From Phormidesmis priestleyi BC1401 (GTDB lineage: Bacteria > Cyanobacteriota > Cyanobacteriia > Leptolyngbyales > Leptolyngbyaceae), in contig NZ_LXYR01000034.1 of the NCBI RefSeq assembly GCF_001650195.1, forward strand, positions 1 to 56,001: DNA of 56,001 nt, in the 5' to 3' direction. How positions within the stretch are numbered: the first letter of the stretch is position 1; each line of letters opens with the position of its first letter. Both the position numbers and the translations under genes were made by a program. The notes under the pieces were generated by a model. It was not told the DNA's origin, did not search any database, and saw only the letters and a list, made by a program, of their open reading frames with translations. Of the stretch, positions 1-11,253 are shown piece after piece.

Positions 1-1
1 A

Positions 2-247
2 GCAGCCGATGCCTTACTAGGCGATCAGCCAGCAGAGAGCGAGAATCAACCACCGCGACCCGCGAGTGAAGACCCGTATGGCGATCCGGCAAATCAAGCG
101 ACCGATGCTGGGCAGTTCGGCAATGTGCAACCTGCGAGTGAAGATCCGTATGGCGATCCTGCTAACCAGGTCGCTGAGTCTGGGCAGTTCGGCAAGGTGC
201 GACCTGCGAGTGAAGACCCGTATGGCGATCCCGCTGACCAGGCATAG
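2..247 (+). CDS. 3' end of a repeat-containing hypothetical protein (partial, 5' end outside window)
   Basis: An open frame enters from the left edge and stops at TAG 245-247. It encodes 81 residues, most of them 2.6 copies of a 24-residue repeat whose core is PASEDPYGDPANQ followed by a less conserved stretch ending GQFG(N/K)V. The repeat is acidic and rich in Pro, Asp, Gly and Gln, with no membrane segment or known motif, so it looks like a low-complexity linker or surface tail. Family and function are unknown because the N-terminal part is missing. A strong hairpin terminator follows 50 bases downstream, supporting this as the real end of a transcribed gene. Confidence 0.65.
   Translation, partial: AADALLGDQPAESENQPPRPASEDPYGDPANQATDAGQFGNVQPASEDPYGDPANQVAESGQFGKVRPASEDPYGDPADQA
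59..244 (+). repeat. 72-bp in-frame tandem repeat, 2.6 copies
   Basis: Units begin at 59, 131 and 203. Each is 72 bp (24 codons) and opens with codons for PASEDPYGDPA. The copies differ at scattered positions (for example AATCAA against AACCAG), so they are not a recent expansion. Confidence 0.8.
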
Positions 248-295
248 CACCTGATACAGGGTGAATATATTGAGCGAGCCGTGAATCGCCAACAC

Positions 296-336
296 AAAAG
301 CACCCTAACCAACGATTGGCTAGGGTGCTTTGTTTT
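296..336 (+). terminator. Rho-independent terminator
   Basis: Arms at 299-312 (AGCACCCTAACCAA) and 316-329 (its reverse complement with one mismatch) form a 14-bp stem with a 3-base loop, followed by TTGTTTT. It lies just after the repeat protein reading frame. Confidence 0.8.
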
Positions 337-419
337 GAATCCAATTTGGCATTCCTGTAGCTTTTGAACCCAAAAAGACTCTAAGCCTGAAAGCCTCTCT
401 AGGACTGACTTGCGATGGT

Positions 420-521
420 TATAGCCGTCGCCGAGTGTATTAGGACAGATTGGTGATGGACATCATCACCCGTGGGCTTTGTGGATTGACCGTTGTCCTA
501 AGTCTTCCGTCCGTTGCTATA
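420..521. mobile_element. MITE-like element, relative of the one at 15667-15761
   Basis: The left end reads TATAGCCGTCGCC, then TTAGGACAG at 440-448. The right end, read on the other strand, begins TATAGCAACGGACG and also reaches TTAGGACA. The same outer sequence and the same inner TTAGGACA box occur in the element that interrupts the peroxidase gene. The length is about 100 bp, there is no coding capacity, and TA lies at both ends, as in elements mobilised by IS630/Tc1-type transposases. The right terminal repeat is degenerate. Confidence 0.5.
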
Positions 522-875
522 ATTTCTCGGTTTCCCTAAAGCCAGAAACCGCTCGACGCATCAGGTTTCCAAATACCTCGATTAGACTTGGTTCTCTGCA
601 CCGGCAGCAGAAGTTCCACGCAATAATGGGAGCTTTAGCCATTACAAGGAACGAGTGAATTATGGTTTCAGCTCTTTGTAGTGCAGTGTAACAGTCCAAA
701 ATTAAGCCCGTCCTGTAGTATCGGCGAAAATGGACTTAATCAAACCTTATCAATTGTCTGGCTGAAATTCCCTAACGATTTCTCTGACCCGAAAGCTACG
801 GGAACGCCGGATAGGGCTTTCAGAGGCTTTTGTTTTTCTCTGACCAATTCAATAACAGGATTGTATCCTGTTCAA

Positions 876-900
876 TCCCTATAGCTGAAAACTATAGGGA
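876..900. repeat. Stem-loop
   Basis: TCCCTATAG (876-884) pairs perfectly with CTATAGGGA (892-900) around a 7-base loop. No T-run follows, so it is not a standard terminator. It abuts the inverted-repeat arm beginning at 901, suggesting the structured end of an element. Confidence 0.5.
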
Positions 901-953
901 GAAAGCCTTTCAGCCGAAACCGTAAATTTATGTTCAAATGCGCCCGCCGGTCC
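901..953 (+). repeat. Left arm of a 53-bp inverted repeat (partner 5561-5613)
   Basis: This 53-bp stretch matches the reverse complement of 5561-5613 at 49 of 53 positions. The first 25 bases are identical, beginning GAAAGCCTTTCAGCC. The two arms face each other across the hydrolase and katG. Confidence 0.75.
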
Positions 954-1022
954 TTGATCGTCAGACCATCTGATAAAGTAGTGGCAAATGTACTAAAGGC
1001 ACCCATTGCCGACTACTTCTAA

Positions 1023-2111
1023 CTACCGCACAGTTCTACCTACAAATCCAGCCCGAAGTCCGGCTGCTGCTTCACTCACTGCTTTTTTTCCTTTGTCAAC
1101 AACTGCTCCAGTGCCAAAGAATTCGTGGGTCACCCCGGTGTAGTTGGTTGCCTTGACGTTGACTCCGGCTTCTCGAAGTTTTTGCGCGTAAGCTTGTCCT
1201 TCACTGCGAAGCGGGTCAATATCGGCAGTGATCACCGTCGCGGTTGGCAGTCCGCTCAGATTTCCTCGTAGCGGAGAAGCATAGGGGGTTTGACCGTCTG
1301 CTTCGTTTCTCAGATAATGACTCCAGAACCACTGCATCATGGCTCGATTGAGGGGTTTAGCATTTGCGTTCTCTTGATAAGACTGCGTATCAAACGCGTA
1401 ATTTGTGACTGGATAGATGAGCATCTGATGCACCGGCAGTTTGCCCTTACGATCACGCGCCATCAAACACGTCACAGCGGCTAGGTTTCCCCCTGCGCTC
1501 TCGCCTCCTACAGCCACTTGGTTAGGATTGCCTTTAATTTGAGCTGCATTCGTCATCACCCACTGCGTCGCTGCGTAAGCATCTTCGGCGGCGGCAGGAA
1601 ACTTAGCTTCGGGTGCTTGTCGATAAGCAACGGATACGACAATGCAGTTTGCTGCATTCGTGAGCGCACGGCACGAGGCATCATAAGTATCGAGATTGGC
1701 AATCACCCAACCGCCGCCGTGAAAGTACACCAAAACAGGAAACGACGAACCATTACCTTTTGGCTGATAAATGCGAACTAAGAGGTCGCCTGCAGCTCCA
1801 GGAATCAGTCGATGACTGACCGCTCCGACAGCTTCCACTGTGGGTCTACCTCGCTTCGACAAAACGCCCATTACGGCGTTCGCGATCGTCGGATTATTGC
1901 GGGCATTAAATGGGGTTTGTTTCTCGATCGGGGGTGCCCCAAACGATGTTAGTTCATCTAACACCGCTTTCATTTGAGCATCTGGTGCCGACGCTGCCTC
2001 AGCAGTTGGAGTCAAAAACGAGTTGCCCAGTGCGATTGTAGTGACTCCTGCTCCGGTGAGCATCAGTGCGTCTCTTCTCGATAGCTTATAATTCAAAATC
2101 CCTCCAAACAA
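1023..2111 (-). CDS. Alpha/beta hydrolase, hormone-sensitive-lipase type, Tat-exported
   Basis: The 362-residue protein is an esterase/lipase-like hydrolase acting on short acyl esters; the exact substrate is unknown. The family signature is clear: the oxyanion-hole HGGG at residues 131-134, nucleophile Ser205 in GESAGG, and probable acid Asp299 (DIDPLRSEG) and base His329 (THEF). The N-terminus has a twin-arginine signal (SRRDAL, then a hydrophobic stretch, ending at AEAA near residue 40), so the enzyme is probably exported folded to the periplasm. Length is normal for the family with an added signal. The gene stands alone, divergent from katG, inside the 53-bp inverted repeats. Family assignment is firm, substrate not. 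Confidence 0.9.
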   Translation of the reverse strand: MFGGILNYKLSRRDALMLTGAGVTTIALGNSFLTPTAEAASAPDAQMKAVLDELTSFGAPPIEKQTPFNARNNPTIANAVMGVLSKRGRPTVEAVGAVSHRLIPGAAGDLLVRIYQPKGNGSSFPVLVYFHGGGWVIANLDTYDASCRALTNAANCIVVSVAYRQAPEAKFPAAAEDAYAATQWVMTNAAQIKGNPNQVAVGGESAGGNLAAVTCLMARDRKGKLPVHQMLIYPVTNYAFDTQSYQENANAKPLNRAMMQWFWSHYLRNEADGQTPYASPLRGNLSGLPTATVITADIDPLRSEGQAYAQKLREAGVNVKATNYTGVTHEFFGTGAVVDKGKKAVSEAAAGLRAGFVGRTVR

Positions 2112-5022
<2,911 letters not shown>

Positions 5023-5811
5023 TCTCAGCGCAAAGGTCTTTGAGGGTTTCTCAGCGTCATTTCTAAGATGGGTGATCGCAGATCGAGGCGACGCAAATCT
5101 GTAGAAATCCTGAACGCAAGTGAAAGCCAGTGACAAAAATGAGGGCGGTGTTTCAACTTATCTTGAAACACTGCCTTATCTTTAGGCTCTTGCATCAACC
5201 ATCTAATAAAATCTATGAAACCGTCAGAATTCAACGCAGACACATATCCGCCTAGTACGCCAGGTGCATATTACTACTCGCCTTGAAGCCTAACGGCGAA
5301 GTTCAACGGCTGTAGACCAACCCTAACTGAGACAAGTAGAACGAAACAGTCTGTTGTAACGATCTGTCAGACCGCTGCTTCGGCTTGAACAATTAAACTG
5401 GATGCGCCGCCATACCCAACGATCAACACGAAGCAGATAAACGCAAGACTCGAGATGGAGCAATAGAGCGCGGAACTATGCAATGAATGTGATCGACGAG
5501 AGGTGGGATAACGGCTCAAATCAGCGGCAGCTAGTGACTTTGGCAAGGGTATGTCAACTAGGAACGGCGGACGCATTTGAACAGAAAGTTACGGTTTCGG
5601 CTGAAAGGCTTTCGCCCCTCGTTCGTACAAGGCTCATTCTAGAAGTCATCAAAGTAGTGGCTCATTACCGAGCAGATAACTGCTGGAAGCAGAATGAGCG
5701 AGCAGATCGGAAGTAGCTCAGAAAACTATTCCTGCTGGGGCACGAAATCGAGATGTATTTGATGGCAAGTTAATCAGGTCACTGTTTCGTTTCAACTAGA
5801 ACTGATAACTC
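5023..5811. other. Intergenic region with right arm of the 53-bp inverted repeat
   Basis: These 789 bases between katG and the GST gene contain the inverted-repeat arm at 5561-5613. A 77-codon plus-strand frame (5483-5716) spans that repeat but has no recognisable product or Shine-Dalgarno, so I do not call it a gene. Confidence 0.4.
5561..5613 (-). repeat. Right arm of the 53-bp inverted repeat (partner 901-953)
   Basis: Reverse complement of 901-953 with four mismatches. Together the arms bracket 4.7 kb carrying the hydrolase and katG. Confidence 0.75.
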
Positions 5812-6444
5812 ATGCCTAAAATCACCGTCTATGGAACACCCGTCAGCACCTATGTCCGCACAGTGCGACTGCTGCTAGAGGAAGCGAATGCAGACTATGA
5901 CCTCAAAAGCGTTGATATCTTTAACGGCGAAAACACGTCAGCCGAGTATCTAGCCAAGCACCCATTTGGCAAAGTGCCGACGGTCGAGGTCGATGGAGAA
6001 GTCATTTACGAAAGCGCTGCCATCACAAGCTATCTAGATACGACTTTGGCAGGTGGGAAATTCGGACCTGCTGAGCCGCTGCTGCGATCACGAATGCATC
6101 AGATTGTGGCGATTATAGACAACTATCTCTATCCATCGGCAATTCTGACCATTGTGATTCAGCGCTTGATTGTACCCAGTCAGGGCGGACAGACCGATGA
6201 GGCTGCGGTGAAAGCGGCGGTTGCGCCTACGCAAAAAGCCATCTCTGCGATCGAAACGCTGACGGTTGGCAGCCCATATCTACTCGGCAGCGAGGTCAGT
6301 ATTGCCGACTTCTACCTGATTCCCATCTTTATCTACCTCTCGAAAACTCCAGAGTTTGATCGCATCATGGCTCAGGCTCCAAAGCTGCAAGCATGGTGGC
6401 AGACCGTGCGCGCACTGCCCACCGTGAAAAAGGTGTGCGGCTAA
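5812..6444 (+). CDS. Glutathione S-transferase family protein
   Basis: The 210-residue cytoplasmic protein has a thioredoxin-like N-terminal half (about residues 1-80) and an all-helical C-terminal half. The N-terminal half shows the GST pattern: an early strand, the cis-Pro segment GKVPTVEVDGEVIYESAAI, then the conserved ESAAI glutathione-contact turn. The C-terminal half includes SIADFYLIPIF, a variant of the conserved GST N-capping box. The likely role is conjugation or peroxide reduction with glutathione; the substrate cannot be read from sequence. Its position after katG is compatible with an oxidative-stress cassette, but nearly 800 bases and a repeat arm separate the two, so no operon is implied. 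Confidence 0.88.
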   Translation: MPKITVYGTPVSTYVRTVRLLLEEANADYDLKSVDIFNGENTSAEYLAKHPFGKVPTVEVDGEVIYESAAITSYLDTTLAGGKFGPAEPLLRSRMHQIVAIIDNYLYPSAILTIVIQRLIVPSQGGQTDEAAVKAAVAPTQKAISAIETLTVGSPYLLGSEVSIADFYLIPIFIYLSKTPEFDRIMAQAPKLQAWWQTVRALPTVKKVCG

Positions 6445-6591
6445 CAGTATTCGCAGTGGATCAGCCAGCAGTTGGTCTCTTTGGCGATCAGCTCTAGAGT
6501 TAAGCTTCGGATTTGAGCTGATTGAGTGCGGAGTATCGAGGATCAGCGGTCGCAGACAGGGGTTGAGTGTCTATCGGTTAAATAGTAGACG

Positions 6592-7315
6592 TGTTGGGAA
6601 ATAAAACTGGCTTCAAGACAGGGTTTTCCAATTCTTCTCCCATCTATGCGGCATCTAAATAGAAGTTCCACAAGCCTGCTGCCGTTAACATCAAACGGTC
6701 ATCGAAATCAGGCACACGATTCCTATACACCTGTGTTACGGCATTGTATCGCTTGATGCCCGCGTGGGCATGTTCACATTTGACTCGTTGAGCACTAAAT
6801 TCTCGGTTTTCTTGCTTCTGTTGTGCGCTCAATTCTTTGCCTCTCGGCTTTTTGTGCGGCAGATGAATGTTATCAAACTCATTTTGTAATCCCTGAAATC
6901 CTAAATCTCCCTCGACAGCCACTTCATCCGGGATGTTGCCCACCAGGTCTTCTTCATCCAATTGCCGCTTGTCATGGGTTTTGCCCGGTCTTGCCTTGGT
7001 TAGGAGGATCACTCGCTTTTCTCGCGTCGTTGCGGTGATGTGCTTCCGGGTATGCCGCTTCTTTTTGCCGGAATAATGCTGCTTCTGGCTTTCTGAGTCT
7101 TGGGGACGCTGCACTGGACGTTCTGTGCCGTCCAAAATCACTGCCTTGACCTCGGGAACGCCGTTCTGGAAAACCAACAGATAAAAGGGTTGTTGGGTAA
7201 TAAGCTCGAAAATTCTTGAAATCCTTTTGTAGTAAACTTTTCAGCGATTTTACGGCAGAATCCTTGAAACTCAGTCTACTCAGAGATTCCAGCAATTTTT
7301 CACTATTTCCCAACA
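6592..7315 (-). mobile_element. Deleted IS5-type insertion sequence
   Basis: Terminal inverted repeats of 12 bp (TGTTGGGAAATA at 6592-6603 and its complement at 7304-7315) bracket 724 bp carrying the C-terminal part of an IS5-family transposase. Full elements of this kind are longer and encode an N-terminal region that is absent here, so this copy has an internal deletion and cannot move by itself. No clear target duplication is visible. Confidence 0.75.
6644..7177 (-). pseudogene. IS5-family transposase, C-terminal fragment
   Basis: The open frame encodes the catalytic part of a DDE transposase of the DDE_Tnp_4 type. VILDGTERPVQRP carries the first Asp, the EGDLGFQG segment the second and the KCEHAHAGIKRY segment the Glu. 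In-frame sequence continues a few codons upstream (QQPFYLL) before meeting a stop, and the usual N-terminal helix-turn-helix part is missing. The overlapping frame 6972-7322 is in a different phase and is not the true N-terminus. I regard this as a dead copy. Confidence 0.8.
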
Positions 7316-7545
7316 GGCTCAAAGAATTGGTAGCTAGTAAGTAGAACTCAAGTTAGATAGAAAACTCTAAAACCTCTATCCCGTAGAGGTTTGTATGATT
7401 ACTTTTAAGACGTATTTCAGCACGATGTCATTAATATTGTCTCGGTGAGCTTGGTAATTATACTGACGACGTTCCTATCGCAAACAAATATGGTGCTTTA
7501 TATAGTCCTTTATTGTACTTGTTAAATTCAGCGTTTCTAAGAACC

Positions 7546-7773
7546 GTGATTGAACCGCAAAACATTGCAGAGTTGGTTCGGGAATTTCGGCTACGGTTAG
7601 GTTTAACTCAAGAGGAGTTTGCAGCCAAGCTGGGCGTTACTTTCCCGACTGTCAATCGTTGGGAGAATCGCCGTGCTAAACCGTCTCGAATGGCAATAAA
7701 GCTGATCGAGGGGCTGCTTCGGCAGACCGGTGAAAGTGCTCAAGATTTACTGACTAAGTATTTTACGAACTAA
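7546..7773 (+). CDS. Small XRE-type helix-turn-helix regulator
   Basis: A compact DNA-binding protein with the classic XRE fold: LRLGLTQEEFAAKLGVTFPTVNRWEN is the helix-turn-helix, and RRAKPSRMAIKLIEGLL the following helices. I place the start at GTG 7546, giving 76 residues beginning VIEPQNIAEL; a TTG at 7513 would add 11 residues and is possible. It lies 47 bases upstream of the tubulin-like gene, same strand, so it probably controls that gene and itself. The family is common as a transcriptional autoregulator or as the antitoxin of toxin-antitoxin pairs, but no toxin gene sits next to it. Confidence 0.75.
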   Translation: MIEPQNIAELVREFRLRLGLTQEEFAAKLGVTFPTVNRWENRRAKPSRMAIKLIEGLLRQTGESAQDLLTKYFTN

Positions 7774-7820
7774 GAATTCAGAGCTAACGCTACCCTCTCC
7801 ACCCCACTTACTGCAAATCT

Positions 7821-10800
7821 ATGTCTGATTACACTGGCATGACTCCCACCGTCATTATTGGATTGGGGGGCACTGGAAAAGAAGTCTTGCTCAAAATTCG
7901 GCGAATGATCGTGGAGACCTATGGCTCTCTAGAGAGTCTGCCGATCGTGTCTTTTCTGCACATCGACACAGAGCAGAATGCGAAAGCGACAGAGTCACAG
8001 GTTGTCCTCAAGCAAGACATCTCTTTGAGTCCGGTTGAGCAAATTTGGGCAAAAGTCGAGAATGCTAAACCCATCCTCAACAATCTTTCTTCCTACGGCT
8101 ATCTGTCTGAGTGGTTTCCGCCGCAGCTAAAAGGAACCGATTCGATTTTGGCAGGAGCAGGACAGGTGCGGGCATTAGGTAAATTCGCCTTCACAGCTAA
8201 CTATCCGCAGATTAAAACCGCTTTTCAGTACGCAAAACAGAAGATCGTAGGGCATGAGAAATTTATGCTCGATCGCTGGCAAGTCGAGCTAGACAAAGGT
8301 ATCAACATCTTTGTCGTCTGCTCCTTCTCTGGCGGCACCGGGTCTGGGATGTTTCTTGACCTTGCCTATAATCTACGCGACTGGATACCCGCTTCTGAAA
8401 TTCCGCAGAGTTCCGCTTATCTGATGCTACCGGGCGCATTCTCAGGCTTAGGCGATCGGGTGGTTGCCAATGCCTATTCCGCGTTAATGGAACTGAACCA
8501 CTACTCCCGCAACGACACCCGATTTGAGGCACAGTATAGCGTCAGTGGCTCTGATCGCATTAGCAGCAATAGCGGTCAAGACGTGCCCTTTAACTTCTGC
8601 TATCTGGTCGGCAACAGCAACGACAAGGTGACACTGCCCACAATCGGATCAGTGTTAGAGATGGTGTCTCAGAATATTTTTCTAGACTTCAGTTCTGGGT
8701 TTAGCCAATACAAAAAGCTGGTGCGCGACAATATTCGTAAACACTGGTCTAGTCCTGATCCCCTCGGTTTTCCGCAAAACTACTTGACCTTTGGGCTTTC
8801 TAGCATTCAGTTTCCGGTCGATCGGGTCCTCAACGCTTGCGCGGCTCGTCTTGCCCGTCATGTGGTTTCCTGGTGGCAAAATCCTACACCCTCGCCGTCT
8901 GCGATGCGGGACGTGATTAAGACCGAAATTCTGCCCAGCTTAAACTTGGCGGAGTCGGAAAACGATCACCAACTGCTCGACAGCATTAGCCTGGGTGACA
9001 ACCTGAAACCCTACAGCAAAGAAGTTGCCGATTGGGTTTCTAGCATTCGCAAAAAGCGCAACGATCTGAACATTCCGTTTGAGAATTTGCAGCGCTTTGT
9101 CTCGGTCGAACAAGAGAAATACGCTCCTCACTTTAACGATAGCCATCCTGACCCTAAGCATTGGAGCGACTACTTCCAAAAAATGTGGGATAACCTTCAG
9201 AACTTAATCCCACTGAAGCGTCAGGAACTGCGTCAGACTGTTTATAAATTGATGGAAGATCGCTTCCGGGGACCTAAATTTACCCGTCAGTTTCTCGAAG
9301 TGCTGCAAGAAGTCTTCACCGACTATCGCAATCAGTTTGATCAAGCGCGCCAGAAAGATTGGCTACCCAAAGAAAAGTCTACTACCAATGCCCTGCAAGC
9401 GTTGCTGAAGCAGATCGATGACCACGCCAAGCAAATGCTAATGCTCAATCGGCGGGGCGTGATTGACGAAGAGTTCAAAAATATCTTGCAAGCGCTAGAG
9501 CTAACCTATGCCTCCAAAGTGGAGGTCAAAGCCCGCACACTGGGAGTCATGCTGCTGGATGAGTTGAAGCAGGAAGTTGATTTACTACTGGCGGACCTGA
9601 CTGGTTTTGATCGCGTCCTAGAAACCCTCCAAAACAACATTGCCGAGCGAGAAAATGTCTACGTCCAGGAAACCGGAACTCTGACCGTCAACGGTATTTT
9701 GCTCTATGACGCGAAAGACATTGATCATGTTTATGGTCAAACCCTGGCAGACCGAGAAGATATCATTTGTCAAAGCGTTTCTCAGTCGATTTTGACTGCT
9801 GTAAACAGCCGACTGTTTGACTTACATCGCTTTAATCCGCTCCGCGTCAAAGATTTGCAAGAGCGTCTCCTCGTGCGGACTCAAGACGAATTCAAAGCCA
9901 GCACTCAAGTCCAAATTTCAACCGCGCAAAAGTTTCTAGAGCGCTACCAAACGCTAGAAGAACAGGAGGCACAGATTAAAACCACCTTTCAAAAAAGTGA
10001 GCCGTTCCTGCGGTTTAGCAAAGAACAAATGGGACTGGGCTGGAATGATATAGCCGAAAAACGACAGAAGTTAGTGGGCATTCAGGGCGGCACCAAGCCC
10101 ACCGATCCGGCTGTAGAGGCTGTTCTGCCCATTCTGCGAAAAGTCAGCGCTTTAGATGACAAAAACATTAAGCCGCTTAATGACCCGCATCGCATCTACT
10201 TCATCCATGAGGTTGGAGCCTTTCCCCTGCGATTGATTGAAGGCATGGAAAAGATGCGATTAATCTATCGATCGGTTTCCCAGTCAGATAAAAATCCACT
10301 TCACACCCATCAAGACAACCGCCAGTTCAAAGACTTGCTGCCCGCACCTCAAGAAGAAGCACAGGTAAAGCAAAACCTGCTGCTGGGTGTCGCGCTCGGA
10401 CTGATTACCACCACTGAAAACAAAGCGACAGGCTTTTCTGAAGTGCGAATGCAGTATCAGGACAAGCAGACCGGACGGGAAAAAATGCAGACGATCGGGG
10501 CTGATTTACGTGAAGCCGAGGAATATTTGCTCGGTGATGCCAATAATAGCGCCCGAAATATCTTGAGCGATGCGCTGAACAACATTGGCAAGAGTGTAGT
10601 GACAAAGCCTGATAAGCAAGCTATGCACCAGCGCTTGATCACTTACTTGCATCAGTTTGAAGCGACGCTGCCGCACGGCAAAGACAGCCCAGAGTATACG
10701 CTCGTTGAGACGGCGATCGACGGATACATCAAAACTCACAATCTGTTTATTGCTACAGCTACAGCAACCGTTTCCCCAACCACTACAACGCCAGTAGTTA

Positions 10801-11168
10801 ACACCAAGGTAGTCACCAGCACTAGCACTGAGAATATCGAGAAGTTTCGTAAGCTGGCACAGACTTGTTATCGTCGCGGCAACCCATCAGCAACAGAAAT
10901 GCAGCTTTTAGAACGCTTGCGCCAGAAACTCGGCATCACGCAAGAACAAGCTGATCAAATCATCGCAGAGGTAGCGCCTCAACCAACGTCGAATGAAGCG
11001 ATCGAGGAATATACCTTGATGTTTAAGGCATTCATTGGGAATGACGGCGAGATCGACTTAGAAGAGCAGGCGCAGTTGATGGATCTTCAGGAAGAACTGC
11101 ACTTGACGGAGGCGCAGATTACGGCGATCGAGACCAATGTTCGAGACGAACTGGGCTACAGCACCTAA
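7821..11168 (+). CDS. Tubulin/FtsZ-superfamily GTPase-like giant protein (Tubulin_2 type)
   Basis: The 1115-residue protein opens with a tubulin-type nucleotide-binding domain. GLGGTGKEVL near residue 14 is the first glycine loop, and SGGTGSGMFLDLA (residues 170-182, GGTGSG at 171-176) is the tubulin signature loop that contacts GTP phosphates. The long middle region (about 350-900) is helical, rich in charged residues and probably coiled coil. After a Thr-rich linker near 970-1000, two helical modules follow: LLERLRQKLGITQEQADQII, and an acidic TerB/EF-hand-like one with GNDGEIDLEEQ. Such bacterial tubulin-like proteins are mostly uncharacterised; polymer formation or partner binding gated by GTP is inference. 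It sits between an XRE regulator and a PstS-like protein in one orientation. Confidence 0.85.
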   Translation: MSDYTGMTPTVIIGLGGTGKEVLLKIRRMIVETYGSLESLPIVSFLHIDTEQNAKATESQVVLKQDISLSPVEQIWAKVENAKPILNNLSSYGYLSEWFPPQLKGTDSILAGAGQVRALGKFAFTANYPQIKTAFQYAKQKIVGHEKFMLDRWQVELDKGINIFVVCSFSGGTGSGMFLDLAYNLRDWIPASEIPQSSAYLMLPGAFSGLGDRVVANAYSALMELNHYSRNDTRFEAQYSVSGSDRISSNSGQDVPFNFCYLVGNSNDKVTLPTIGSVLEMVSQNIFLDFSSGFSQYKKLVRDNIRKHWSSPDPLGFPQNYLTFGLSSIQFPVDRVLNACAARLARHVVSWWQNPTPSPSAMRDVIKTEILPSLNLAESENDHQLLDSISLGDNLKPYSKEVADWVSSIRKKRNDLNIPFENLQRFVSVEQEKYAPHFNDSHPDPKHWSDYFQKMWDNLQNLIPLKRQELRQTVYKLMEDRFRGPKFTRQFLEVLQEVFTDYRNQFDQARQKDWLPKEKSTTNALQALLKQIDDHAKQMLMLNRRGVIDEEFKNILQALELTYASKVEVKARTLGVMLLDELKQEVDLLLADLTGFDRVLETLQNNIAERENVYVQETGTLTVNGILLYDAKDIDHVYGQTLADREDIICQSVSQSILTAVNSRLFDLHRFNPLRVKDLQERLLVRTQDEFKASTQVQISTAQKFLERYQTLEEQEAQIKTTFQKSEPFLRFSKEQMGLGWNDIAEKRQKLVGIQGGTKPTDPAVEAVLPILRKVSALDDKNIKPLNDPHRIYFIHEVGAFPLRLIEGMEKMRLIYRSVSQSDKNPLHTHQDNRQFKDLLPAPQEEAQVKQNLLLGVALGLITTTENKATGFSEVRMQYQDKQTGREKMQTIGADLREAEEYLLGDANNSARNILSDALNNIGKSVVTKPDKQAMHQRLITYLHQFEATLPHGKDSPEYTLVETAIDGYIKTHNLFIATATATVSPTTTTPVVNTKVVTSTSTENIEKFRKLAQTCYRRGNPSATEMQLLERLRQKLGITQEQADQIIAEVAPQPTSNEAIEEYTLMFKAFIGNDGEIDLEEQAQLMDLQEELHLTEAQITAIETNVRDELGYST

Positions 11169-11253
11169 GCCAACTTGTGCGTCGTGATCTCACCCCACAT
11201 CAATTCACTGCATTGCGCCCAAACAATCAAACGATTCCAACCAGTAAAGACTC

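Larger units (their letters stand above)
341..1022. other. Intergenic stretch with MITE-like element, stem-loop and long inverted-repeat arm
   Basis: No convincing gene lies between the terminator at 296-336 and the hydrolase stop at 1023. The stretch holds a MITE-like element at 420-521, a 9-bp-stem hairpin at 876-900, and one arm (901-953) of a 53-bp inverted repeat whose partner lies at 5561-5613. Short open frames here have no recognisable products. Confidence 0.5.

Noticed and set aside
5483-5716. 77-aa ORF downstream of katG
   Set aside because: It crosses the right arm of the 53-bp inverted repeat, lacks a ribosome-binding site and resembles nothing.
6972-7322. 116-codon frame as the N-terminus of the IS5-type transposase
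   Set aside because: It runs in a different phase from the catalytic frame and reads Ser/Arg-rich nonsense over the region where the catalytic frame is clearly coding.
10405-10739. Three minus-strand open frames inside the tubulin-like gene
   Set aside because: They are antisense to a long well-supported gene, have no Shine-Dalgarno and no recognisable products.
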